Counted from the first letter of the stretch, positions 13,869 through 23,936 are shown. The stretch is 64,000 nucleotides of DNA from Cricetulus griseus (GCF_003668045.3 NW_023276807.1:233001667-233065666), one strand, 5' to 3'. The notes: a model not told the origin generated them from the sequence alone. Made by a program: numbers and translations.

Positions 13869-14012
13869 GGAGCCAGTCAGTGGTGCCTTTAATCCCAGTG
13901 CTCTGGAAGCAGCGGCAGGCAGATCTCTGTGACTCAAGGCCAGCCTGGTCTACTGAGCAAGTTCCAGGACTGCCAGAGCTACACAGAAAAATCTGTCTTG
14001 AAAAAACAAAAC
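13869..14012 (+). mobile_element. B1 SINE
   Basis: GTGGTGCCTTTAATCCCAGT, GCAGGCAGATCTCTGTGACT and GCCAGCCTGGTCTACTGAGC follow the B1 consensus. The A-rich tail is entered by an ERV-type LTR at 14013. Confidence 0.9.
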
Positions 14013-14442
14013 TGTTGGGGAAAATTATTTTAAGTTGTATGACTTTTGTTTATGCTGCATTTGTTTAACTCCATGAAGCTGTGATTCTTTGCCTGTCTAA
14101 AACACCCAATGGTCTAATAAAGAGCTGAACAGCCAATAGCAAGATGGCAGCAAGGATAGGCGGGTCTGGCAGTCGAAAGGGATAAATAAAAGGAGGAACG
14201 GGGGAGCAACAAGAGAAGAAGGGGAGGACCACCCAGCCAGGCACAGAGTAAGAATGAAAGAAAGATATACAGAAGAAAAGGAAAAGGCCTAGAGGCAGAA
14301 GGTAGATGGGATAATTTAAGAAAAGCTGACTAGAAACAAGTCAAGCTAAGGCCAGGTGTCCATAAGTAAGAATAAGCCTCTGTGTGTTATTTATCTGGCA
14401 GCTGGGTGGTGGGCCCTCAAAAACCAAGAGTAAAACATTGCA
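14013..14442 (+). mobile_element. ERV-type solo LTR inserted in a B1 tail
   Basis: Begins TGTTGGGGAAAATT immediately after a B1 poly(A) and ends near GTAAAACATTGCA before further A-rich sequence that looks like the other part of the same tail. Contains GGTCTAATAAAGAGCTGAAC, GCCAATAGC, and GTGTGTTATTTATCTGGCAG near the 3' end. It shares blocks and their order with the LTRs at 28006-28376 and 15428-15830 (antisense). Probably class II (ERVK-like), by inference from the family resemblance. Confidence 0.65.
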
Positions 14443-14489
14443 CAACCAAAACAACAACAAAAAAATTAAAGTGAAAAGGAAAACAGTCC

Positions 14490-14599
14490 TTGCTGGTTTG
14501 TTTATTTGAAACAGTCTCATTGTGTAGCCCAGGCTGCCCTAACATTCACGGCACTCTTCCTGCCTCAGCCTCCCAAGTGTTAGGATTATAGATATGAGC

Positions 14600-14603
<4 letters not shown>
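14490..14603 (-). mobile_element. B1 SINE
   Basis: Antisense B1: AACAGTCTCATTGTGTAGCC, CAGGCTGCCCTAACATTCAC and GCCTCAGCCTCCCAAGTGTT. A TG/GA tract abuts its head. Confidence 0.75.
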
Positions 14604-14689
<86 letters not shown>

Positions 14690-14692
14690 AGG
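14604..14692. repeat. compound (TG)n(GA)n microsatellite
   Basis: About 20 TG units run directly into about 24 GA units. It lies 217 bp from the donor of the DGKH exon at 14909, on the intronic side. Confidence 0.97.
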
Positions 14693-14908
14693 TAAGAATA
14701 TATTTAAATGTACATATTCAAAAATACATATTTGAAAAACACATTTAAACCCAAGTTTACTGAGCCAATAACGGAGCATATATTTGGTGTTAGAATGTAA
14801 AACATTTATTAGAGTTAATTGTGTCAGTAAGGACTGACTTGAACATCTACGCATGCTTCAAAAATGCCACCCCACAGCCCTGGAACAGACAACTGAACAG
14901 AACCATAC

Positions 14909-14989
14909 CGTGAAGCTGTTGTTGGCATTTTTTGTGCTTGCTTCAGCGACACTGGCATCTGAGAGGTCGACTTCATCAAATATCAAGGA
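14909..14989 (-). CDS. DGKH: DGKH internal coding exon, middle of PH domain
   Basis: On the minus strand this 81-bp exon encodes 27 codons, SLIFDEVDLSDASVAEASTK then N-A-N-N-S-F-T, the continuation of the DGKH PH domain (beta4-beta6 region). It follows directly, in phase 0, from the exon at 17264-17374, which ends D-S-K. The acceptor is CCACCAACAG|TCC and the donor is ACG|GTATGG at 14908. Length is a multiple of three with phase 0 at both ends. The next expected segment (I-I-T-P-F-R, running to a conserved E-M-E-D-W helix) was not found at lower coordinates, so the following intron must exceed 14.9 kb. The start codon, C1 domains, catalytic domain and SAM domain of the kinase are not in this window. 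Confidence is high because two exons, four splice signals and the protein match agree. Confidence 0.93.
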
Positions 14990-17263
14990 CTGTTGGTGGA
15001 CAAGAACACAAACTCATTATGTAGAAAGCCGGCTCTTCAGTACATTTTCACTATCGGCCCATGACAATGAAGATGAAAGTGACATCAAGAATCAAACATG
15101 AATGTTAACTTGGGGCCACTCCACAAGCTTGTCTCAGGAAGAACGAATCCATTCAACATGGCTACCCTATGTAGCTTCTGCACAAATGAACGTTGTCTTC
15201 TGGAGCCTCTCTGCTATCTTATGAGAACCAACTGAAGGACACACACACTCATTCTCCCACACGCTAAAGCCTGAGACAAGTCTGCAGGCAGTCAAAGGCA
15301 TCATTGCCCACAGGTTTGCTGAGTGGAGACTGAGAACAAAACCTGGCTCAGATCATGGTGACTTACTGAATGCTCTGGACCTTATTGTCCTTGCCTTCCA
15401 AAACGTGTCCAAATAAGATGGTGACCGTGTAAAGGGAGACTTTTCTTTGTCTTGTCTGGGTCCTACTGGACCTGTTTCTCTCTGCCCACGGGGTCCCCAT
15501 AGCCGATACGAAATAACCACTCAGAGACTTAATACATATGTATAATTGTTTGGCCATTGGCTTAGGTTTCTTACTGGCTAGCTCTCTCTTAATTATTAAC
15601 CATTTATATTAATCTGTGTATCGCCACACGGCCTTGGCTTACCTAGGTGACTCCCTGGTGTCCTTCCTCCCCAGCGGCAGCTACATGGTGCCTCCCCTCT
15701 CCCTGCCTCTTTGTTGGGAATTCCATTGGCCAAAACAGCTTTATTCATCAACCAATAAGAGAAACATAGGACAACCCCCATCACGACTGCTCTGCAAACA
15801 GAATACCGTGTTTCTCTCACACTCTTACACACTTATTTAATCAAAAAGTGTCAGTGGTGAAAGCTCCAGAAAAAAAAAATATATGATTTTTGTTTAAAGG
15901 AACAAATTATCCATTGGTAAATATGAATAAATAAATGAGTCTTTCCAATTTTTAGTGAGTTGTTCATTGCTCAGCTTTCAAGCCAGTGGGCTTCCAGCAC
16001 AAGTGGAGTAACCACTTTCCTCCAGGGCTGCAGAGAAACATGTCTCCCCTTTCTGATAGCTTCTACTCTCCCAACTCCCAGGGAGTTATGTTAAGGAGGT
16101 TATGCTAAGTTTACTATAATTTTATTAATTCACTTTAATTCGACTAGATATGCTCCCAAACTGGAAGGGTTGTACAATATGGCTGGTACATGAAACAGAC
16201 AAAGCTCACTGCAGTGTGAGAGAGACTCTTAAACATGGAGGACTGGAGTCACAAGGAAATGCTATGGAAAGTCGCCAACAATTTTCTCAGCAGAAAACAA
16301 ATGCATCATCTCATACATGGGACGATTTGAGAGCATCTTAATGGGACACACAGTCAAATCAAGGTAATCAAGAAGCTGATGCTTCTACAGAGGAATGTGC
16401 AAAGACACAATGGAGCCGGACCAGGGACAACAGGCAACATCAGACTTTTAAAATAAGATTACTTGATTTTGTTATGACTTTAACCTGAGTATTCAGTCAT
16501 TCCTTCTACTGCTGTTCCACAATCCAAGAATTAGGTTTGCTGACTGGTTGTTTTGTTCAGCTTCTACTAATGACTCTACTGATTACATCAGGAACATGCA
16601 TTGTTAAAAATGGAAATGATTGTTCCTCTGGCATCTTAATGTTTTCTTTTCAGGCAACATGAAAATATTAGTTTTAATAGGGATCTTCTTCCCAAACTAC
16701 ATTATGATTTCATTCAACTGTTATATAAAAATTATTTTAAGCCTCAATTTTATTATGATGTGATTTTTCACTCTTAACTGCTACCATAATGAAGAGATTA
16801 TCTGTGCCCGGGACTGTGAAAGCACTCGGCAGGTATGGTCTTAAGCTTCTCTCAGTAGCACATGACAGTCTCAGGGCACACTGTGGTCTGGGCATGAGTT
16901 GAGCTGTGAACTTACAGCTATCTGTCCCTAGGATGTAAATTCCTAACAGCTGTAACAACTCTCACTTTCTTATAGTCAGAAAAAGATTTAAGAGGGAAGA
17001 AAGAGGAAACCCAAAGTTTTGAATTTATTCTAAGTTATTTAGAACTTAATTAGAGGGAAATAAGAGAATCAAACTATGCTAGACTAGCCACCCATATGAC
17101 TCGATAGCTCCCCCTTGGGGTGGACTGAAGGATGACCACATTTATAATAAATCCATGTGAGGACAGATAAGCTATGAGGCTCCAAGACAAATGCAGCTTG
17201 TACAATCAAAGGTTTCCATCTAGTCATGACACACAGTGCTTGGAACCAGTCTTGTTGAGTTAC
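14990..17263 (-). other. DGKH: DGKH intron between the two PH-domain exons
   Basis: A 2274-bp intron bounded on the minus strand by GTAACT at the 5' end and CACCAACAG at the 3' end, both canonical. It contains one recognisable mobile element, an antisense ERV-type LTR near 15428-15830. The rest (14990-15427 and 15831-17263) looks single-copy and holds no gene that I can support. Confidence 0.88.
15428..15830 (-). mobile_element. ERV-type solo LTR, antisense
   Basis: On the minus strand: TCTCTTATTGGTTGATGAAT then AAAGCTGTTTTGGCCAATGG, CAGATTAATATAAATGG, TAAGCCAATGGCCAAACAAT, and a 3' part with GTGGTTATTTCG and a final AAGTCTCCCTTTACA. The layout resembles class II rodent LTRs. The end at 15428 fits a terminal CA; the other end is approximate and I found no target-site duplication. 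Confidence 0.6.
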
Positions 17264-17374
17264 CTTTGAGTCCTTTGCATAATAAAGTGTACGGCCTCGA
17301 AGTTTGAAGTATCTCTTCTTCCATCTTTGGAAAGAGCTGGTTTGCTTCAGCAGCTGTCCTTCCTTAATACTGGT
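17264..17374 (-). CDS. DGKH: DGKH internal coding exon, N-terminal half of PH domain
   Basis: Read on the minus strand this 111-bp exon gives 37 codons without a stop, beginning T-S-I-K-E-G and including FQRWKKRYFKLRGRTLYYAK, the beta1-beta3 core of a pleckstrin-homology domain. Diacylglycerol kinase eta phosphorylates diacylglycerol to phosphatidic acid; its N-terminal PH domain contributes to membrane and endosome targeting. The match is by memory of the family: the eta paralogue has QLLKQTSSFQRWKK here, whereas delta (DGKD) differs at several of these positions. The acceptor is a pyrimidine-rich TTTTGTCCCCAG just upstream (17375-17386 in plus coordinates) and the donor is AAG|GTAACT at 17263. 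Both junctions are phase 0, so the exon is symmetric. In human DGKH this segment starts near residue 65, so at least one upstream exon must lie beyond 64000. It joins in frame to the exon at 14909-14989. Confidence 0.93.
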
Positions 17375-17639
17375 CTGGGGACAAAAGAGAGCACAACGGT
17401 AAGATGAAAATCAAACTCAAAACCAAGTCCCATTCAGAACCAATGACCCATGCCCATTAGAATTCAGAAGACTTTGGCTAACACCTTACAAATTACAAGA
17501 GAAAACATTTTGTTCATATCGCAGGTCAATCAAGAGAATGTACATAAAGTACCAGAAAGCAGAAGTAAATTTCACATGGTTCTCAAAGAATTTACAGGTA
17601 GAATTGGCTACTGAAAAGACTCTGGGAGACAGAGTCCTT

Positions 17640-17872
17640 GTCTTCAGCTGTGTACCCACTGGTGAATCCACCAGGCTCCACAGAACAGTTCCAAACCCAA
17701 GGCCACACAGACAGCCCTGTTTAAACTCTGGGGGTCACAAAACAAAACAAAAAGATATGAATGTGAGGAAGAGATTGGGGTGGGGGCAGAGTAAAGAAAG
17801 ATAAAAGAAAATAGGGATGAAGAAAGCCAGAACTCATCAATGAAATTGTCAAGGAACAAATATAATTTAGCA
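17640..17872 (+). mobile_element. L1 3'-end fragment
   Basis: Resembles the 3'UTR of rodent L1: GTACCCACTGGTGAATCCAC at the left, a GGGGTGGGGGCAGAGTAAAG G-rich block, and GAAATTGTCAAGGAACAAAT at the end. It is truncated at the 5' side. Confidence 0.55.
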
Positions 17873-17989
17873 AATGCATCCGTAGACAGTATGAGAGGCA
17901 CACACATAAGCTCACATCTGCAAGAGTGTGTGCCTTCCACACAGCTTACATGTAGTGAGATTGTCAAAGGTGCGAGGTCATGTGCAAAC

Positions 17990-18110
17990 GGCCTCTGGAA
18001 CCAGATACATGTTTAGTTCCTAGCTTCAATACAAGTAACTGATGAACTTGGGCAAGTTACTAACTTCTTCATGTTCATTTGTACAAAGGGGATATGAGCA
18101 GGATATACTA
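17990..18110 (+). mobile_element. MIR SINE fragment
   Basis: AACTTGGGCAAGTTACTAAC followed by TTCATTTGTACAAAGGGGAT is the conserved MIR core in sense orientation. Confidence 0.5.
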
Positions 18111-19197
18111 GACAGGCTAGTGTGACAAACAACATACACTGTTAGATGTTTGTTATTACAGCAAACACGGAAGTGTGGTAGCCCAGCACGGAAAGCATCA
18201 GCTAACCTAGTGGGAGTCAAGGAAGGAAGAAGCCTCCATGAAAGGCCTTCATGCAACAACAACAAAAAGCGTATTTGGGACATACAAAGGTAGGCAGGTT
18301 TGGATCTGAAATGTCCCTCAAAGGCCCACATGGTGAAGACTGGGTCACCAATGCGGCAGAGTTTGGAGGCAGAGGTCAAGCCTTGATCTCAGAGAGACTC
18401 ATCTCAACGACCACCTGTTCCATACGACAGTGTGTTCTTACTCTCTGTGCTTCCCCACCAGACACTCCACGATGCAATTCACTTATTTTACAGTCTGTAC
18501 TAAAATGCAAAGTCCCTGAGTTTATTACGTGTGATAAAAAGTTAATGTTTCACTTTAATTAGAAGACAAAGAGAAAAGAAAGAGTGAGGCAGACTACTCT
18601 GGAGCCTGCCTCTAAGACTGTCCTCAGAAGACATATCACAACACTGTCTTCAAGAGGGGGCCAGGATGGTTCACACTTATTCTGAATTCAATTCAAGAAT
18701 AATAAGGCTACAATGAAGCCCCAAGAAACAGTGCAGAACTGGAGTTCTAAAACTTGTTCCACTGAACTGCCAGGGAGTATCTCAAACACCCAGGGCATTA
18801 CCCCCCACACACACCATGTGCTACTGAGGGTTTATTTGCAAGTTTGATAATAATACCCTACATTATCAATAAGCTAGAAAATCTGAGAAAAGTTTCTTGC
18901 TCAGAAGATAATGAGGTCATGTTAATGTTTCCTTTGATTTTCAGGCTCACTTTGCAGTGTGCTCTGAGAGTGTCCACCGAGAAATCATTGCAATCTAACC
19001 GTGACAAAATACTTCTGAATCTTCAGTACCAGAAAACGGGTCTAAAATCAGACAGACTTTAAGCCAGGCTCTACAACACATTAACACCATGAATCTAGGA
19101 CACTTCATTCTTTAGGGCCACACTTACTATCTAAAAAACAGAAGGCCAGAATGCCAATTTCACAAGCTTATTGCTTCTAAGTTCATGGGACAGTATG

Positions 19198-19250
19198 TCT
19201 GGAGAGCACTTAGAACAGTATTTGGGCTACAGAAAATCTCAGTAAGTGGT
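19198..19250 (+). mobile_element. possible MIR 3' fragment
   Basis: GAGAGCACTTAGAACAGTAT followed by CAGTAAGTGGTA resembles the end of MIR. Short and uncertain. Confidence 0.35.
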
Positions 19251-20117
19251 ACCAAGTAGTATTCTGATGATGATTTCATTGTTCAGGGAGTATTTTCCAG
19301 GCATGAATTCTAAGAGCTTCCTGGAAAAGGTAAGTAAGTGTTCATCGGCCACTGTCAGGGCAAATAACAGCTAGTGTGCATGGAAAATATCAAGACAAAA
19401 TGTTGCAAGAGAGGAGATTCGGGATCTGCCAGCCATGAGGAGGAGCCCGCCTTTTAGTGTACATGCAAAAGGCTAGTGAAATGTTTGAGGCAGGAGAGTA
19501 GCTTCTAGTAGTCATGCTGGACAGCCAAGCCCAGGAGACTTCATCTCGGACAGCTAAATGATGAAAACACAGCTGTAAAGGGATCGTGTGTGCATGCATG
19601 TATGTGCGGGCAGGGGGGGGGGTGGGGTGGGACTTTGAAGAAGCACAGTTCCAAGATCCGTTCCTACGTCCAATAAAGAGTGCAATGAAAAGGTCAACAC
19701 ACTACAGTGAACTGGTGAAAACCACAACTCCCTCTGAAGTCAAGACCTCCCTGGAATAGCTCTGTCCCGCTCTCGGAGCCAGCATACCAACATCAGAGAA
19801 AGTGGAGACTACACACTGGAGTTACCGTCCTAACAGATCCCACCAGCCCACATTTTGGCACCTTCCTTGTGTTGTACAAGCAAGGTGGCTCAGCTCAAAA
19901 GCTCTCCCAGGACCGAGATAAAGCGCTATAAATTATGAACAGACTCTCACTCCTGAGGCAGCAGGATGAGACAGGGCATCTCCCATGACCCCACTCCTCA
20001 AGGGAGTCTACCTTGTATCTGAATCCCAGGATCCTCTCTTCTTCTGAATCTGTAAGAGCACAAGGCTCTCTTCTCCTCTCCCCTACCTTTGAACTGAAGG
20101 TCTACTTGTGAGCGAAT

Positions 20118-20330
20118 TGACTCTGATGCAGCTAGGGAGGCAGGGACAGGAGGATCCTTGGAGGGCTCACTGGCCAGTCAGCCTAGCCAGTCAACAAGTT
20201 CCAGATTCACTGAGATATTCTGTCCCAGAAACCAAGATGGACCGCAGCTGGGAAAGATACCTGGCACTGACCTCTGACCTTCACACACCTGTGCTCATAC
20301 AGGCAAATACATACACACATACAGAATCAT
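20118..20330 (+). mobile_element. RSINE1/B4 SINE fragment
   Basis: Right portion of RSINE1: GGAGGGCTCACTGGCCAGTC, GCCTAGCCAGTCAACAAGTT and GACCTCTGACCTTCACACAC. Confidence 0.65.
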
Positions 20331-20591
20331 AACATTTTCACTCTGTTTTTCCTATTCATCCTGGCTTATTTCAAACAGTAATTAGCAAGGTGGAAACATC
20401 TTGGTAATCTGCTTATTTTAGTTTGAGACTATGGAAGGAAAATCTTACTTACGCCCTAGTAACTTCCAATAGCCAAACAACAGTTTCCAATCTTACTCTA
20501 CTCAGTTTCAGGGCTTGGAGCTTCACAAAGTGTACACTGTGACTCACAGAAGGGCAGAATCAAAAAAAAAAGTTACTACTCCAGTAGTATG

Positions 20592-20945
20592 GTGATTTGA
20601 ATAAGAATAGCCCCCAGAGGCCAGCATAGTTGAATGCTCAGTCATCCAGGAGTGGCACTATTTGAAAGGATTATAAGGTTTGGAGGCAGTGTGTCACTGC
20701 CGATGGGCTGTGAGGTTTCCAAAGCCCATGCCCCAGGTCCAATGTTTCTCTCTGTCTGCTTGTGGACCAGGTTTTAGCTCTCAGCTATTCTCTAGCCATA
20801 TGCCTGCTTGCTGTCATGCTCACCACCATGATGACAGTGGACTAAGCCTCTGAAACTATAAGGCAGCCCCAATTAAATGTTTTCTTTTATGTGAGTTGCC
20901 TGGGTCATGATGTCCTTTCACATTGACAGAACAATGACTACGACA
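20592..20945 (+). mobile_element. MaLR LTR, ORR1/MT-like
   Basis: Contains AGGAGTGGCACTATTTGAAA, GCAGTGTGTCACTGCCGATG, CAGCCCCAATTAAATGTTTT and a terminal region with ACAATGACTACGACA. It is the same type as the interrupted copy at 48837-49488 but has no microsatellite expansion. Confidence 0.75.
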
Positions 20946-21017
20946 TGAGAGGGGAATATCAATGACTACATTCGTGAAAGCTCCAGTGGGTGATTAAAAA
21001 GTAGGGTATTCTTTAAA

Positions 21018-21045
21018 AAAACAAAACAAAACAAAAAAACTTAAC
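21018..21045. repeat. CAAAA simple repeat
   Basis: A-rich run with AAAAC units. Confidence 0.8.
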
Positions 21046-21499
21046 TCAGCATTTATGATTAAAATGAGAAAAGTGCCCTGCAACTGAGTTGCTTGTATGT
21101 CTCCTAAGCTTTTCCATGGACACATCTTGCTCTGCTCCAGTCCACCCAGTCAGGCCATTAACACTGCCAACTGACCCGTGCATTTTCTTCTTTGTTGATG
21201 ATAGAAGCTATCTTGATTTAAAGGCAAAACATACAAAAATAAATGCTTTGAGGCTTATCTAGAAATAACATGGGAAATACTGTTGTCACTTTGGTGAGGA
21301 AAATCAATTTTGTTTAGCTTATTTCAATATAAATAAACTCTCTGATCTGAAAGGACTATGAAGTGTTAGTACACAAACAAAAACATTACACTGGGCAAAA
21401 AATAGAGGAGGGATTCAGGAGTGGGGATCCGACCCCTCACTGCTTAACTAATGGACAAATTCAAGGCAAGAGGAGAATTACTTCCTTCTCGCTGTATGC

Positions 21500-21715
21500 C
21501 CACTGAGAACTAGGCTCCAATGGATAACCCCAAATCCAACAACCACACAGATGGCTCTGATTAAACATGAGTCACACAACAAAACCAAAGTCAGGAACAG
21601 AACTAGTGGGGAGAAGGGGGCTTTGGTGGGGTGAGATAAGAGAGAGAAACCAAACGCATTATATTATATACATGTAGGAAGCTGCCAAATAACTAAATAA
21701 AAATCATATTGGTAG
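21500..21715 (+). mobile_element. L1 3'-end fragment
   Basis: Reads TCCAATGGATAACCCCAAAT, a G-rich GGTGGGGTGAGATAAG block and GCCAAATAACTAAATAAAAA, the shape of a rodent L1 3'UTR with a terminal polyadenylation region. Confidence 0.55.
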
Positions 21716-22397
21716 GCAATGTAACTATACTAAACATGACTGAAATGTTTATTTATAAGCATTAAGGTGGTAAATTTTATCTTCTCTGATTTCTTTTTTG
21801 AAAATAAAAAATATTTTTAAAGGAAAAAGGTATAAAACTCAGCTAACAGCCCAAAAAGCCGTTGGAATACAGGCAAAATATTTTTTGAAAGGAGAGTGTC
21901 ATTATCTTAGGACAAAATTGGTGATAGGATAGAGAACAAAACTACACTGAGGACCAAGGGTCACCTCTCTCTCCAGTCCAAACCAAAACCCTCACCACCA
22001 AGCACTTATCACAGGGCTGCCTTTCAGAACAGACAGTTCTTTCAAAGGACCACTGTGAAGCCCACATGAAAGCAGGCTTCAGCCACGATGTCATGTGGCA
22101 TCAGATTAGTTACTATCAATCTATCCTCTTCAGATAGCTGCTGTTTCTCTCACATGCATATAGAACAGCCATGACCCGCTGGCACAGTCTCATTTCAAGA
22201 CACTTTGAGGAGACAGGCATGTAAATCCTTTGGTTACTGCCAACGGGAGATGAGAGGAAGAGGACTCTTGCTGAAACACCTCAAATCACTTGGGGTAGAA
22301 TCCTAGAATCCTCAGGTATAGACAGTGTTAAGATGCTGTAAAAATCTAACTTATCTCAAGAATGAATCATTGTTGAATTCAAATTACCGCAGTACAA

Positions 22398-22410
22398 GTA
22401 TCAGGATTTT
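22398..22410. repeat. Target-site duplication, left copy (U6-L1 insertion)
   Basis: GTATCAGGATTTT. It matches GTGTCAGGATTTT at 23082-23094 with one mismatch. On the minus strand it starts AAAATCCTGA, the A-rich sequence expected for an L1 endonuclease site. Confidence 0.85.
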
Positions 22411-22542
22411 ATTTATTAATTATTTGGGAATTTCATACAATGCCCCCTAGTCACACTTGGCTTCCCATTCCTCCTGTGTCCACCATTCCACCCACTCCAC
22501 CCCACCCAAAAAAAAAAGGAAAAAAAAATAACAAAAACCACC
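22411..22542 (-). mobile_element. L1 3'UTR, terminal part (3' half of the U6-L1 chimera)
   Basis: On the minus strand it ends GAAATTCCCAAATAATTAAT and an A-rich tail, the classic rodent L1 end. It continues across the LTR at 22549-22782 into 22789-22990. Confidence 0.75.
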
Positions 22543-22548
22543 AAGTCC
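22543..22548. repeat. 6-bp target-site duplication, left copy (LTR)
   Basis: AAGTCC, repeated exactly at 22783-22788 on the other side of the LTR. Six bases is the usual size for class II (ERVK) integrations. Confidence 0.75.
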
Positions 22549-22782
22549 TGTAGGGGACAGTAAGCCACGCTGGCTGCAGGTGTGCCTGACCACGCCTGTG
22601 AAAGCGTGGTCAAGGTGAGGTCAGGCTGACTCGGGATGGGCTCTTAAGGAACCATGAGCACATGGAACCCCCTCTTCTTCTCCTGCCCCTTCTCCCTGGC
22701 CTCACTGCGTTTGGCTGGTGTTTATCTGAATAAAAAGATATCTTAACCTTACAGACTACAGATCGACTTCGCTCTCGTTATA
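22549..22782 (+). mobile_element. 234-bp solo LTR inside the L1 3'UTR
   Basis: Begins TGTAGGGGACAG and ends CTCTCGTTATA (TG...TA, probably a mutated TG...CA), flanked by a perfect 6-bp duplication. Contains GACCACGCCTGTGAAAGCGT, CTGAATAAAAAGATATC (a polyadenylation signal) and a CT-rich stretch before it. The flanking L1 reads continuously when the element and one AAGTCC are removed. Confidence 0.75.
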
Positions 22783-22788
22783 AAGTCC
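22783..22788. repeat. 6-bp target-site duplication, right copy (LTR)
   Basis: AAGTCC, identical to 22543-22548. Confidence 0.75.
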
Positions 22789-22990
22789 AGTTTGTGTGGC
22801 CCACATACTCACTGGAGTATGGTCAAACTCCCAGTGGCCAGATCCTTAAAGAAAACTGGGTGCTTCCCCACGCTCCCTGCCAGAAGCCATTAACTGTAAA
22901 GAGCTACACTTCCGCATCTTTGTCACAGTTTTTAAGACTCTCTTCAATACTTTCATGTCTGGACTGTTTCTTGAGGGGGCAGCTTGCAGC
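22789..22990 (-). mobile_element. L1 3'UTR, proximal part (fused to U6)
   Basis: On the minus strand it contains CTTTACAGTTAATGGCTTCT, GGCAGGGAGCGTGGGG and CCAGTGAGTATGTGGGCCAC, matching rodent L1 3'UTR. Its 5' side abuts a U6 pseudogene in the same orientation, with no intervening poly(A). Confidence 0.65.
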
Positions 22991-22995
22991 AATCC

Positions 22996-23079
22996 ATATG
23001 TGCATGTCATCTTTGCACAGAGGCCATGCTAATTTTTGCATGATTACATTTTTATTATATGAGCTACCGAAGAGAGCAT
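22996..23079 (-). pseudogene. U6 snRNA pseudogene, 5' part of a U6-L1 chimera
   Basis: On the minus strand: ATGCTCTCTTCGGTAGCTCA, corresponding to the U6 start (GTGCTCGCTTCGGCAGCACA), then AAAATTAGCATGGCC and a GATGACATGCA segment, in U6 order. About 79 bases align, with substitutions. The U6 3' segment is missing or unrecognisable at the junction. The ACAGAGA region is altered, so it cannot be a functional snRNA. The U6 5' end sits next to the target-site duplication. Confidence 0.85.
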
Positions 23080-23081
23080 GG

Positions 23082-23094
23082 GTGTCAGGATTTT
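23082..23094. repeat. Target-site duplication, right copy (U6-L1 insertion)
   Basis: GTGTCAGGATTTT, one mismatch from 22398-22410. Confidence 0.85.
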
Positions 23095-23934
23095 TGTAAA
23101 GTTCTTGTTAAGAAAATGAAGAGTTAAATAAAACGCAAGTACTATTTTAAGAAGACACAAATAACCTGCTTCATCCTCTCCATGGTTATTAAGATAATTT
23201 GCTAAAATGAAACCCTAAATATTCCATGCCTTTGCTGCCTGCATTACCAAATCCACACCCCCACAGGCATCAGAAAAGACTGGGAGTGGTGTTCTCTGCC
23301 GCTTACCTGTCACTTCCAGGCTCCTTTTCCTTTCGTTCTCCTCCTGTCTGTCTTGAAATCTACTGCTCTCTCACCTTTGATGCAGCCCCATGGCCTGCCT
23401 GTAAAGGCTTCTCTAAAGGATGGAATTACCCTCCCCACCCTTATGCTATTCTTGACAGTAGTTCTTACTCTGAATGGCACTAACCTCTCCATTAAGCTGG
23501 CTTTTCTGCAGAAAAGACATCAAGATCTTACACAGGGTTAGGCTCTGTGCACGCTGCAATACTAACCTGCCAAGCAGAAGTATCTCCTGATGCATCCAAT
23601 AGAAGCACAACAGTTGGAGGGCGACTAACAACTTCCTGATTGGATTTGAAGCCTACTCCACAGGAGGGAATTGCAAGTCTCGTCAATGGTCCTGGTCAAA
23701 AGACCATGGTGGGGAGGTCATAAGTTCTAGGGTAAAACCTTAATGGTCATGCTGTCAAACTGCCTTCTAAATATTTATGTACATATCCATTGACTTGGGC
23801 TCCTCTTGACATAAGTCAGAGAAACTTCCTTTACAGTGAGCAGCAGTTCAATGGAAAGATGCAAAACTGGTCAAAGTTCTGAAAATAAATGACTCTATCC
23901 TCAGTGGTAAAGAGGAAGTCTTCACTACTTCCCC

Positions 23935-23936
<2 letters not shown>

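Larger units (their letters stand above)
1..14908 (-). other. DGKH: DGKH intron downstream of the 14909 exon (partial)
   Basis: Intron sequence running off the left edge. I see no coding exon in it on either strand. Stretches over 300 bases with no recognisable gene or repeat are 1-431, 626-1999, 2391-2711, 2796-3465, 3830-5584, 5731-7084, 7206-8317, 8906-9330, 9711-10084, 10243-10654 and 10861-13869. They are AT-rich single-copy-looking DNA with scattered homopolymers. Open frames there are short, have no splice context and resemble no protein I know. Confidence 0.85.

Noticed and set aside
1..14908. Exon completing the PH domain
   Set aside because: I looked for the minus-strand coding pattern of the ITPFRR to EMEDW segment by eye and did not find it; it is presumed to lie outside the window.
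22996..23079. Functional U6 snRNA gene
   Set aside because: The 3' segment is lost, the catalytic ACAGAGA region is altered, and no upstream TATA/PSE arrangement was recognised.
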